DNA of 64,000 nt from Deltaproteobacteria bacterium (GTDB lineage Bacteria; Desulfobacterota; Binatia; Binatales; Binataceae). Location: the NCBI GenBank assembly GCA_021780755.1, contig JAJXYF010000029.1, positions 62,001-126,000 of the forward strand. Direction: 5' to 3'. Position 1 is the stretch's first letter, and the number at the start of each line of letters is the position of its first letter. The position numbers and the translations under genes were made by a program. Below the pieces are notes generated by a model, which was given only the letters and a program-made list of their open reading frames with translations, was not told the origin of the DNA and did no database searches. Of the stretch, positions 1 to 7,757 are shown piece by piece.

Positions 1-159
1 TACGAGCAGCAGCACGACAAGGTGAACCTCGAGGGCGCGCCCAACGGCTCGCAAGGCCAGAGCCAGCCCGCCGCCCCCGGCGACGTGGTTAATCCCGAGG
101 CGCCGCAAGCCTCCGGCCAGCCACCGGCCCCCTCGAGCCAATCCGCGATGCGGCCGTAG
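1..159 (+). CDS. C-terminal end of an unrecognised protein (5' end outside window)
   Basis: The first reading frame is open from base 1 to a TAG at 157-159 and encodes the last 52 residues of a protein. The tail is rich in Gln, Pro, Ala and Ser and of low complexity, like a disordered C-terminus. No domain is visible, so I assign no function. Codon use matches the neighbouring genes, which supports real coding. Confidence 0.55.
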   Translation, partial: YEQQHDKVNLEGAPNGSQGQSQPAAPGDVVNPEAPQASGQPPAPSSQSAMRP

Positions 160-456
160 CGGGGTCATCGACGAGCCGTTCTTTGCGCTGCTGCACCCGC
201 TCCCCTCTCATGCCTCTACTTGTCCAGGTAGAGGTCGGCGCGAGTGCACGCAGTGAGCGTCGCGACGGGAGATGTCGCGCGAGCGTCGCAACGGTATTTT
301 CCGAGGCCCCTCGCAGGTATTTCCGCGGCCCTCTACTTCTCCAAGGAGAGGGAAAGCGCGATTGTGTGGCTGATATCTCTCAAAACATCCCGCGCCCATC
401 CCTGTCCACGAGACTGGCCACCTACCCGTGGTTTCTGCTCCAGCAACGTCTCATCC
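160..456. other. Intergenic stretch with small inverted repeats
   Basis: I see no convincing gene here. Reading frames on both strands are short and end in the adjacent repeat element. Two imperfect hairpins are visible: one near 211-233 with arms cctctac/gtagagg, and one near 331-354 with arms ccctct/agaggg. They may be remnants of another intergenic repeat. Confidence 0.4.
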
Positions 457-617
457 GCGCCCACACCAGCTCTCATCTACGCGATCCGCAAGACCTGTCG
501 TCTTATTGCTCCCCCTCCCTTTTTGGAGGGCGCAGCCCGCATCTTTACCAAAGGGAAGCCTGAAACCTCGTGAGGTTTCAGAAAACTATAAGTTTTGAGC
601 TCCTCAACCACTCTCCC
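457..617 (+). repeat. Dispersed palindromic element, copy 1 (long form)
   Basis: This is one of five related elements in the window. In element orientation it has a head shared with copy 5 (tctcatctacgcgatccg), a small hairpin gggc-gca-gccc (about 529-539), a spacer ending gggaagcc, a 22-bp palindrome ctgaaacctc-gt-gaggtttcag at 560-581, and a tail agttttgag...ctcaaccactctccc. It is the only copy in front of a gene; the apparent start codon of the next gene lies in its tail. Confidence 0.85.
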
Positions 618-1752
618 CGCTCTCGCACCCCGCCTCGCCGATTACCTCGGCACCGAGGTCGCGCGCATACGCGTGCTCGACAGCGGATGGGAAACCACCA
701 TCTATGAATTCACCGTCGGCGCCCGCTCGCCGCGACTCCCGGAACTCCCCGTCAACGCGCCAATGGTCCTGCGCCTGTTCGACGGCGTGCGCGCCATCGA
801 TAAGGCCGCCCGCGAAGCCCGCATGTTTTTCTACCTCGACGCCGCCGGCTATCCGGTGCCGCATCCGTATCTTTGCGAGCACTCCCGCGACGCCCTCGGC
901 GCCCCGTTCCTCCTGATGGATCGCGTGGCCGGCGGCCCGCTCTTTTCCGCCTCCAGCTTCCCCCTCGCCTTCAAGACCTTCTCGCTCGGCTTCATCGCCT
1001 TCGTCCGCGCGCAGGTCCGGCTCCATCGCCTCGACGCCAGCGACACCGCCGCGGCCGGCCTCCCGCGCGCTTTCGCCAACGCCTCGATGCCGCCCGCGAC
1101 ATCCCTGCTCGATCGCCTGCTCGCCATCATCGCCGATCGCGTCGCCGCCGGCCCGCTACCGGGACTTAACGACGCGCTCACCAGTCTGCGTGAACGCGCC
1201 GCCCGCTTTCGCGACGCGCCCGACACGCCGCCCGCGGACCGCACCGCGCCCGCGAATCCGCGCGCCCGCCCCGCCCGCTCCCGCGCGATACCGGACTCGA
1301 TCGTCCACATGGATTACCATCCGCAAAACGTCATCGTCCGCGGGATGCGCGTGACCGGCGTCATCGATTGGGTCAGCGCCGATCGCGGCGACCGCCATCT
1401 CGACGCCGCCACCACCTCGGCCATCCTCGCGACCTCCGCGATGGATCATCCGCGCTGGATGCGTGATAACGCCGCCGGCAACAGCCTGCGCACCCTCTTC
1501 GCCGCGCTCTACTTCCCCACCTACCACGCGCTCGCCCCGATGGATCTTGAACGCTTTCGCTACTGCCAGGCGGTCGCCGGGCTTTACCGGCTCTCGACTT
1601 TCGGCATGATGCTCACGCGCGGGCCCGAGTCCGTCGGCTATCGCCCCGCCGCCATCGCCAACGTCACACCCGACGTGGTCCGCCTGCTGTCGCGCTACAC
1701 CTCCCGCAAATCCTCCACCCCCACCTCCCTCCCCGCCCTTATGTCACCCTGA
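595..1752 (+). CDS. APH-family phosphotransferase
   Basis: A 385-residue protein of the aminoglycoside phosphotransferase / choline kinase-like fold. It carries the catalytic-loop motif HMDYHPQN (about residues 239-246) and a metal-binding region GVIDWVSADRGDRHLD, and an upstream DSGWETTIYEF segment fits the N-lobe. The family phosphorylates antibiotics, sugars or other small molecules in the cytoplasm; the substrate cannot be read from sequence. The only start giving a full N-lobe is TTG at 595, inside the tail of the repeat element and without a Shine-Dalgarno sequence; the next in-frame start, a GTG about 26 codons on, would cut the fold. The start is therefore uncertain. Confidence 0.8.
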   Translation: MSSSTTLPALAPRLADYLGTEVARIRVLDSGWETTIYEFTVGARSPRLPELPVNAPMVLRLFDGVRAIDKAAREARMFFYLDAAGYPVPHPYLCEHSRDALGAPFLLMDRVAGGPLFSASSFPLAFKTFSLGFIAFVRAQVRLHRLDASDTAAAGLPRAFANASMPPATSLLDRLLAIIADRVAAGPLPGLNDALTSLRERAARFRDAPDTPPADRTAPANPRARPARSRAIPDSIVHMDYHPQNVIVRGMRVTGVIDWVSADRGDRHLDAATTSAILATSAMDHPRWMRDNAAGNSLRTLFAALYFPTYHALAPMDLERFRYCQAVAGLYRLSTFGMMLTRGPESVGYRPAAIANVTPDVVRLLSRYTSRKSSTPTSLPALMSP

Positions 1753-1779
1753 ACCCCCTCCGTCATCCTGACTCCTCCT

Positions 1780-1820
1780 CCGTCATCCTGAGCGGCTGCC
1801 GCGAAGGATCTCGCGCGGCC
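1780..1820 (+). repeat. GTCATCC...GAAGGATCTC dispersed motif
   Basis: The string ccgtcatcctgag...gcgaaggatctcgcgcggcc recurs in diverged form at 41582-41617 (cgtcatcccgaacgaagtgaaggatctcgtgcggcc). A partial extra ccgtcatcctga precedes it at 1760-1771, and ctcgcgcggccccc is repeated just downstream. Similar short strings are scattered in many environmental bacterial genomes. Function unknown. Confidence 0.5.
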
Positions 1821-1865
1821 CCCCGCGCGTTAAATGAAAGCCCTCGCGCGGCCCCCGCGCGCCAA

Positions 1866-1970
1866 TCTGTGGTCGCGGAATCCAAAACTGTAAGTTTTTC
1901 AGGAGACTGAAACCTCAATGAGGTTTCAGACTTCCCGTCTGTAAAGATACGGGCTCCGCCCTGTGAAAAG
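1866..1970 (-). repeat. Dispersed palindromic element, copy 2
   Basis: Read on the minus strand it contains agggcggagccc (hairpin with loop gga), atctttacagacgggaagtc, the palindrome ctgaaacctc-att-gaggtttcag (1907-1929 on the plus strand) and the tail agttttggattccgcgaccac. It lies after the phosphotransferase gene with its tail toward that gene's stop codon. Confidence 0.85.
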
Positions 1971-2088
1971 TGGTCATCGAATCAACTTTCTAGAACCCTG
2001 CGGCTACGCGCCGCGTTCCTCGACCACACTCTCTTTTTCCACGACGCTTCCCCCCTCGACTGCTCATCCGTACCACTCGCGCAACCAT

Positions 2089-2147
2089 GAAATCCTTCAT
2101 CCATTTTGAGTGAACTCTTTCACCCATTTTGGGGAAATCCTTCACGG
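2089..2147 (+). repeat. Iteron-like direct repeats beside parS
   Basis: Three direct units begin at 2089, 2112 and 2134: gaaatccttcatccattttg, gaactctttcacccattttg and the partial gaaatccttcacgg. The period is 22-23 bp, about two helical turns. They end 18 bp before the parS palindrome. This spacing resembles iterons or tandem operator sites, but the binding protein is unknown. Confidence 0.6.
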
Positions 2148-2164
2148 CAAACAGACGGCGGCAA

Positions 2165-2180
2165 TGTTTCACGTGAAACA
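2165..2180. other. parS: parS centromere site (ParB-binding)
   Basis: The 16-bp sequence tgtttcacgtgaaaca is a perfect palindrome and matches exactly the chromosomal parS consensus known from Bacillus and many other bacteria. ParB binds it to segregate the origin region. It lies in a gene-poor stretch between the phosphotransferase and acnA. parA, parB, gidB and dnaA are not in the window. Chromosomal parS sites usually cluster within a few percent of the chromosome around oriC, so this window may be origin-proximal. Confidence 0.85.
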
Positions 2181-2389
2181 TCTTCGCCTCTCCTTCGCTT
2201 TTGAAATACCCTGATTTCGCCCGCAAACGCCCCTCTTTATGCTCCAGCGTTTCGCCACCCTCCGCGCCGAACGGCCCCTTCCTCCGGCAACGCGAGCGTC
2301 CACCGCCGAGAACACGCTGGATGAAGCCCTTCGCGGAATCCGCTGACCTGCGCCGGAGGCCGTTGGTCGCACCGGCGCGCGGCAGTTCT
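2181..2389. other. Intergenic, no gene seen
   Basis: The stretch between parS and element copy 3 holds only short overlapping frames on both strands with arginine/serine-rich translations typical of non-coding high-GC DNA. I see no further parS, DnaA box, terminator or RNA. Confidence 0.4.
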
Positions 2390-2485
2390 CGCAGGGCGAA
2401 GCCCGCATCTGTACAGATGGGAAGTCTGAAACCTTTATAAGGTTTCAGCAGACTTTAAGTTTTGAGTTCCTCGACCACTCTCCCG
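2390..2485 (+). repeat. Dispersed palindromic element, copy 3
   Basis: It contains agggcgaagccc (hairpin with loop gaa), atctgtacagatgggaagtc, the palindrome ctgaaacctt-tat-aaggtttcag at 2426-2448 and the tail agttttgagttcctcgaccactctccc. The inner C-G pair of the other copies is replaced by T-A on both arms, so pairing is kept. The tail faces the stop codon of acnA 18 bp away. Confidence 0.85.
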
Positions 2486-2502
2486 TTCTCTCTCGCGTCC
2501 GG

Positions 2503-5268
2503 CTACGCGCGCAGGAGTTCGCGCAGCACGTAGGGCAGCACGCCGCCGTGGCGGATGTACTCGACGTCCTCGGGCGTATCGATGCGCGCGAGCACCTCGA
2601 ACTCCTTGACCTGGCCGCCGTGCTCCGCGCGCACTGTGAGTATCTGGCGGGGCTTGAGTCCGGCTTCGAGCCCAACGATTGAATAGATCTCGCGGCCGGT
2701 CAGCCCGAGGCTCTCACGGCTTTGCCCTTTGACGAATTCCAGCGCGAGCACGCCCATCCCGACCAGGTTGCTCCGATGAATCCGCTCGAAGCTCTCGGCG
2801 ATCACCGCGCGCACGCCGAGCAGTTGGGTGCCCTTGGCGGCCCAGTCGCGCGAGGAGCCTGAGCCGTATTCCTTGCCCGCGATCACGATCAGCGGCACAC
2901 CGTCTTTGCGGTATTGCTCGGAGGCCTCGAAGATCGAGCTGGTGGCGCCGTCCGGCAGATGAGCGGTGACGCCGCCCTCGACGCCGGGCACGAGGAGGTT
3001 CTTGAGCCGGATGTTGGCGAAGGTCCCACGCACCATCACTTCGTGGTTTCCGCGCCGCGCGCCATAGGAATTGAAGTCCTTGGGCGACACGCCGTTGGCG
3101 ACCAGGTAGCGGCCCGCGGGACCATCGGCGGCGATCGAGCCGGCCGGCGAGATATGATCGGTGGTTACGCTGTCGCCGAGCATCGCGAGCACCCGCGCGC
3201 CGTTGATATCGGTGACCGGCGCGGGCGTCGGGCCGACGCCGTCGAAGAACGGCGGCGCCTTGACGTAGGACGACTGCTCCTCCCAGCGAAAGAGCTCGCC
3301 GTCGGGGATCTTGAGTCCGCGCCAACGATCGTCGCCCTCGAAGACGCTGGCGTACTCGGCCTTGAACATCGTTGCATCGACCGCCCCGGCCATCGCGGCG
3401 GTAATCTCCTGCGCACTCGGCCAGATGTCGCGCAGGAAGACGGCCTTGCCCTCGGCGTCGCGCGCGAGCGGTTCGACGTTGGGGTCGAAGTCCATCGTGC
3501 CGGCGATCGCGTAGGCCACCACCAGCGGCGGGGAAGCGAGGTAGTTGAAGCGCACGACCGGGTTGATGCGGCCCTCGAAATTGCGGTTGCCGCTCAGGAT
3601 GGCGCTGGCGACAAGGTTGCCGGTCTTCACCGCACCCGCGATCGGCTCGGCGACCGGGCCGCTGTTACCGATACAGGTGGTGCATCCGTAGCCCACGAGG
3701 TTGAAGTGGAGCTGATCGAGATAAGTCGTCAGGCCGGCGCGCTTGAGATACGCCGTCACCACTTTCGAGCCGGGGGCGAGGCTGGTCTTGACCCACGGCT
3801 TGACGGAGAGGCCGCGCTCGACCGCCTTTTTGGCGAGCAGGCCGGCGGCGATCAGGACGGAGGGATTGGAGGTGTTGGTGCAACTCGTGATCGCGGCGAT
3901 CACCAGCGAGCCGTGCCCGAGCGTAAACTTCGCGCCGTCCATCTCGACCGCGACCGTATGGCCGAGGGGGCCGAGGTCGGCCGCTGGGATCCGCTCATGC
4001 GGCGCCACCTTCGGATTGCCGCCTTCCGCGGTCCAGCTCTCGACTAATTTCCCGGCAACGCTATGGTGACTGCCGACTTCCTTGGCGAGCTCGCGCCGGA
4101 ACTCGCGCTTGGAGTCGGCGAGCGTGACGCGATCCTGCGGGCGCCGCGGACCGGCGAGGCTCGGCACGACGTCCTTCAGATCGAGTTCGAGCGTATCGGT
4201 GAAGATCGGGTCGGGCGCGCCGGGCAGGCGAAACAGCCCCTGCGCCTTGCAGTAGGCTTCGACCAGCTTGACCTGTTGCTCGGTGCGTCCGGTGAGGCGC
4301 AGATAGGCGAGGGTCTGATCGTCAACCGGGAAGAAACCAATCGTCGCGCCGTACTCGGGTGACATATTTCCGATGGTCGCGCGATCGGCCACGCTCAGGC
4401 TCGCGATGCCGTCGCCGAAAAATTCCACGAACTTGTTGACCACGCCCTTCTTGCGCAGCATCTGGGTGACGGTGAGGACGAGGTCGGTGGCGGTCGCGCC
4501 GGGATGGAGGCTGCCCTTGAAGCGAAAGCCGATCACCTGCGGAATCAACATCGGGCTGGAGCGCCCGAGCATCGCGACCTCCGCCTCGATACCGCCGACG
4601 CCCCATCCGACCACGCCCAGGCCGTTGATCATGGTGGTATGCGAATCGGTGCCGAAGACGCTGTCGGGATAGGCTTCGCCGTCGCGCGAAGTGAAAACCA
4701 CCGGCGCGAGGTATTCGAGATTGACCTGATGCACGATGCCGGTGTCGGGCGGCACGACGCGGAAATTATCGAAGGCGCGCTGGCCCCAGCGCAGGAACTG
4801 GTAGCGCTCCTGGTTGCGCTCGAACTCAAGGCCGGCGTTGTGCGCGAACGACGACGCCTGTCCGTAGGAATCGACCTGGACGGAATGGTCGATGACGAGG
4901 TCGGCGGGCTGGAGCGGATTGATGCGGGCGGGGTCGCCGCCGAGCTTGCGAATCGCATCACGCATCACGGCCAGATCGGCGACCACCGGCACGCCGGTGA
5001 AATCCTGGAGGAGTACGCGGGCCGGCATGAAGGAAAATTCCTGCTCGCCGTCCTTGGCGCCGTTCCAGCGCGCGAGCGCCTCGACGTGTGCGGCAGTGAC
5101 GTTCTCCCCGTCCTCGCGGCGGAGCACGTTTTCGAGCAGCACCTTGATCGAAAAGGGCAAACGGTCGAGGGTGAAGCCGCGTTTGGCGAGGGCCTCGAGT
5201 GCGTAAATCGTGTAGGTGGTGCCGGCGGCGTCGAGCGCGGTGCGCGCTCCAAAACTGTTCTTGGTCAT
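2503..5268 (-). CDS. acnA: Aconitate hydratase AcnA
   Basis: A 921-residue aconitase of the AcnA/IRP type, close to the family's usual ~900. It isomerises citrate and isocitrate in the TCA cycle and needs a 4Fe-4S cluster. The cluster cysteines are visible in [15 protein letters not shown] and [11 protein letters not shown]; the N-terminus has the family's [12 protein letters not shown], and the C-terminal swivel domain carries [15 protein letters not shown] with the active-site Ser/Arg. The ATG at 5268 is the natural start. It stands alone, followed by element copy 3. AcnA-type enzymes are often stress-stable, and some also bind RNA when they lose the cluster; nothing here shows that directly. 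Confidence 0.97.
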   Translation of the reverse strand: MTKNSFGARTALDAAGTTYTIYALEALAKRGFTLDRLPFSIKVLLENVLRREDGENVTAAHVEALARWNGAKDGEQEFSFMPARVLLQDFTGVPVVADLAVMRDAIRKLGGDPARINPLQPADLVIDHSVQVDSYGQASSFAHNAGLEFERNQERYQFLRWGQRAFDNFRVVPPDTGIVHQVNLEYLAPVVFTSRDGEAYPDSVFGTDSHTTMINGLGVVGWGVGGIEAEVAMLGRSSPMLIPQVIGFRFKGSLHPGATATDLVLTVTQMLRKKGVVNKFVEFFGDGIASLSVADRATIGNMSPEYGATIGFFPVDDQTLAYLRLTGRTEQQVKLVEAYCKAQGLFRLPGAPDPIFTDTLELDLKDVVPSLAGPRRPQDRVTLADSKREFRRELAKEVGSHHSVAGKLVESWTAEGGNPKVAPHERIPAADLGPLGHTVAVEMDGAKFTLGHGSLVIAAITSCTNTSNPSVLIAAGLLAKKAVERGLSVKPWVKTSLAPGSKVVTAYLKRAGLTTYLDQLHFNLVGYGCTTCIGNSGPVAEPIAGAVKTGNLVASAILSGNRNFEGRINPVVRFNYLASPPLVVAYAIAGTMDFDPNVEPLARDAEGKAVFLRDIWPSAQEITAAMAGAVDATMFKAEYASVFEGDDRWRGLKIPDGELFRWEEQSSYVKAPPFFDGVGPTPAPVTDINGARVLAMLGDSVTTDHISPAGSIAADGPAGRYLVANGVSPKDFNSYGARRGNHEVMVRGTFANIRLKNLLVPGVEGGVTAHLPDGATSSIFEASEQYRKDGVPLIVIAGKEYGSGSSRDWAAKGTQLLGVRAVIAESFERIHRSNLVGMGVLALEFVKGQSRESLGLTGREIYSIVGLEAGLKPRQILTVRAEHGGQVKEFEVLARIDTPEDVEYIRHGGVLPYVLRELLRA

Positions 5269-5490
5269 GTCTTTAAATCGCTTTCCCGGAAGAAATATCC
5301 TTGCGTTTCAGATCTCGAATCATGCGCTAGCGCGACGACGGGTCGCGGCCAGCCGCACCCGCACAGCGTTGACGGGCGCCTTTCCCATTCAGTTGTTTCC
5401 AACATACCGCGCGCCGGAGCGGCGGCAAACCGCGCGCCGGCGCAATTGTGCGGAAGCCGTGCGGCCGGCCGCCGCGCGGAGCACTTATGG

Positions 5491-6039
5491 CTAGGGCAAT
5501 TCGCGCAGCAGCTTGCCGTCGCTCTCGTAAAAATCGATCGCCGAATTGCCCTGGTTGTCCACTCCAAGCAGCAGCCGCGGCCTGGCGGTATCGTCATATA
5601 ATCGCAGCGCCGGAACGCCGTCGTCGCTGACGCTCAGAAAGACCCGCTGGGTGCCTTTTTGATCGGCGATATCGAGGCCCGCCGTACCGTCCTTGGCGAA
5701 GCCGATGCCGAGGCGGTTCTTGCCCGCGAGATCATACATCTGGAACACCGGCATCCCGTCGTCGTTGAGATGAAGCGAGGCGTGTGGCTTACCGCGGGCA
5801 TCGACCAGCAGAATTTGCTGGGCGGCGATGGACTTGGCGGGAGCGTCGGCGGCGCCGGCGGGAACCGCGGCGGCGAGCCGATTTGCGAGGGCGCCTCCGA
5901 GAAGCCCACCGATCAGTGCGAGGACAAGGTTGAGCCACGGCTTGCGCGCGAAGGTAATCGCGACGTGGCCCCCGGTCGTGGCCGCGGAGTTGAGCGTGTT
6001 GATGCCGTTGCGGTTGGAATTGGTGACTTCGCCCATCAT
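5491..6039 (-). CDS. Membrane-anchored hypothetical protein with DGxP/LYD beta repeats
   Basis: Starting at the paired ATGs at 6039/6036, the protein is about 180 residues: a short polar N-terminus, one hydrophobic helix (LVLALIGGLLGGALANRLAA), then about 100 residues of short beta repeats of the type DxxGKxRxxLxxxxDGxPxLxLYD. Such repeats occur in uncharacterised extracytoplasmic bacterial proteins. A longer start at 6153 would overlap the upstream gene by 29 bp and put polar residues before the helix; the shorter one has GGAGGA upstream, though with long spacing. Function unknown; likely inner-membrane anchored with an outward-facing beta domain. Confidence 0.65.
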   Translation of the reverse strand: MMGEVTNSNRNGINTLNSAATTGGHVAITFARKPWLNLVLALIGGLLGGALANRLAAAVPAGAADAPAKSIAAQQILLVDARGKPHASLHLNDDGMPVFQMYDLAGKNRLGIGFAKDGTAGLDIADQKGTQRVFLSVSDDGVPALRLYDDTARPRLLLGVDNQGNSAIDFYESDGKLLRELP

Positions 6040-6124
6040 CTTGGTACCCGCTTTTCCTCCGGTGCCCGCGGTATCGCCGCGCGGGTTATTTCGCACGATC
6101 AACGCCAATTGAATAATCTTTGGT

Positions 6125-6619
6125 TCAGGGGGCGGACGGAGGGCGCATCGCATAGACGCGCGTCAGTTTGACCTCGATTTCGACGACCTGGCGTGGCTTG
6201 CCGCTGCGTCCCGGCCGGGCCGGCCGGAGGCTGCCCTCGATTTCGCGCGCGCGACCGTAAACGATCGCGGCGGCGCCGTCGGCGCGCCAGGTGCTGAAGG
6301 CGACGCGCGGATTGCGCGCGAGATCGACGCGCCTGACGGTGTTGTCGTAGATCACGAGGCGCAGCGTGGTGCCGCTCAGGGCGGCATGGACGGGCGCGAT
6401 ATGGGGACGGCCGCCCTTGCCCACCGTCGCCATCGCAACCAGTCGAACGCTCTGCCAGAACTCGACGAATTGAGACGCCGACATCTGGCGCTCGGGATAG
6501 GCGACAGAATCGGCGATGGCGGGGGTGGCGGAAGTGACGCTGCGATCGAGCAGGGCCTGCAGCGCCGCAAATTCATCTTCAACTTTTACTTCAGATTTCA
6601 CTTTTGGTTGGTTTTGCAC
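6125..6619 (-). CDS. Pyridoxamine 5'-phosphate oxidase-fold protein
   Basis: A 164-residue protein with the split-barrel flavin-binding fold: VRLVAMATVGKGGRPHIAPVHAALSG is followed by LARNPRVAFSTW and a C-terminal KLTRVYAMRPP. Proteins of this size in the family use FMN or F420 or bind heme; the true PNPOx residues are not recognisable, so substrate and cofactor remain open. It is co-oriented with the membrane-anchored protein downstream and with cydAB upstream. Confidence 0.8.
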   Translation of the reverse strand: MQNQPKVKSEVKVEDEFAALQALLDRSVTSATPAIADSVAYPERQMSASQFVEFWQSVRLVAMATVGKGGRPHIAPVHAALSGTTLRLVIYDNTVRRVDLARNPRVAFSTWRADGAAAIVYGRAREIEGSLRPARPGRSGKPRQVVEIEVKLTRVYAMRPPSAP

Positions 6620-6707
6620 TGCGATATTCGAGTTGGACTTTAGCCTTCAGTTCGATGCGGCTCCAGCGGTTGGACGCGTCGAAGCCGGATTCCAGCAGCG
6701 CAGCCCG

Positions 6708-7757
6708 TCATTGGGAGTGGCGCTCGACCGGGGAATCGGCGCTGAGAGGGCGATGCTTCGGACGGCTCTTGAAGACCTTCAACAGGTAGCGATAGGACGG
6801 CAGCAGGATTAGCGCGCCGGCGGCGAGCGCGCCGGCCAGGATTTTCAGAGTAATCGGCGGCGCGGCAGCGTTATAGATATCGAGGTCAGGCTCGATCAGG
6901 AAAGGAAACTGGGCGAAGGCCCAACCCCAAAGAACCAGCGCGACGTGGCCGGCCGCGCAGACGCGCGCGACCGCGAAGCGTCGCGCCCAAAGTGCGTACA
7001 GGGCGGCGAGCGCGAGAATGCCGTTGAGCCAGATCAACGGCCAGGTCCATACGCGCTGAGTGAGTCCGGCCCAGATGCCCGGCGCTTCGCGATGGGCAAG
7101 CAGAAGGACGAGGCCGGCGATCGCGCCGACGGCGATTCCGGCGGCGATGGCGCGCAGGCGAAAGTCGTCGCGCAGGGCGGCGTCGTCGGTTTCAAGCGTC
7201 AAGTAAACCGCGGCCAGGTAGGCGAAGAGAGCGAGCGCGAAGAGGCCGACGGCGAAGCAAACCGGCGTCATCCAGGGCAGCAGAAAATCGGTGATGTGAC
7301 GGGGGTCTTTGGGGATCGAGCCGGAGGCGATAGCGCCGATGATCACGCCGAGCAGCACGGGCGTAACCAGGCTCGCGATCGAAAAGAGCCGGCCCCATTC
7401 ACGTTGCGCGCGATCGCGTCCGCCGCCGTAGCTGCGGAAGCTGAAGGCAGAACCGCGCAGGACGATCCCGACGAGCATCAGGGTGATGGGGACATGCATC
7501 GCGATCATGATCGCGGCGAAGGCGGGCGGGAACGCGTCGAAGAGGATGACGACGACGAGAATCAGCCAGACGTGGTCGGCCTCCCAGACCGGTCCGAGGG
7601 CGCGCTCGATGAGATCGCGCTGGGCGGCGGCGCGGGGACCGGCGGCGAGCAGATCCCATACGCCGCCGCCATAATCGGCGCCGCCGGTCAGCACATAAAT
7701 AGTCAGTGCGACGAGCAGCGCCCCGCAGACGAAGAACAGCGCAAACGGGATAGTCAT
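6708..7757 (-). CDS. cydB: Cytochrome bd-type ubiquinol oxidase subunit II
   Basis: The protein starts MTIPFALFFVCGALLV at 7757; its ATG shares one base with the cydA stop (TAATG), showing translational coupling. It has about 349 residues and eight or nine hydrophobic helices, with the family's TGGADYGGGVWDLLAAGPR near the N-terminus and VWEADHVWLILVVVILFDAFP, the conserved segment of the second helix. CydB pairs with CydA in a quinol oxidase that reduces O2 to water in the inner membrane. No CydX/CydY-like small subunit was seen directly downstream. Confidence 0.95.
   Translation of the reverse strand: MTIPFALFFVCGALLVALTIYVLTGGADYGGGVWDLLAAGPRAAAQRDLIERALGPVWEADHVWLILVVVILFDAFPPAFAAIMIAMHVPITLMLVGIVLRGSAFSFRSYGGGRDRAQREWGRLFSIASLVTPVLLGVIIGAIASGSIPKDPRHITDFLLPWMTPVCFAVGLFALALFAYLAAVYLTLETDDAALRDDFRLRAIAAGIAVGAIAGLVLLLAHREAPGIWAGLTQRVWTWPLIWLNGILALAALYALWARRFAVARVCAAGHVALVLWGWAFAQFPFLIEPDLDIYNAAAPPITLKILAGALAAGALILLPSYRYLLKVFKSRPKHRPLSADSPVERHSQ

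Noticed and set aside
183-573. Two plus-strand ORFs in the first intergenic region
   Set aside because: Their C-terminal parts match a translated frame at 41417-41704 only because both lie in copies of the repeat element; not genes.
1990-2226. Minus-strand ORF starting near MFHVKH at the parS site
   Set aside because: MFHVKH is simply the translation of parS; the rest is Arg/Lys-rich without family features. The DNA site explains it.
2914-4047. Long plus-strand frame opposite acnA
   Set aside because: His/Asp/Gly-rich antisense shadow; the minus strand is an unmistakable aconitase.
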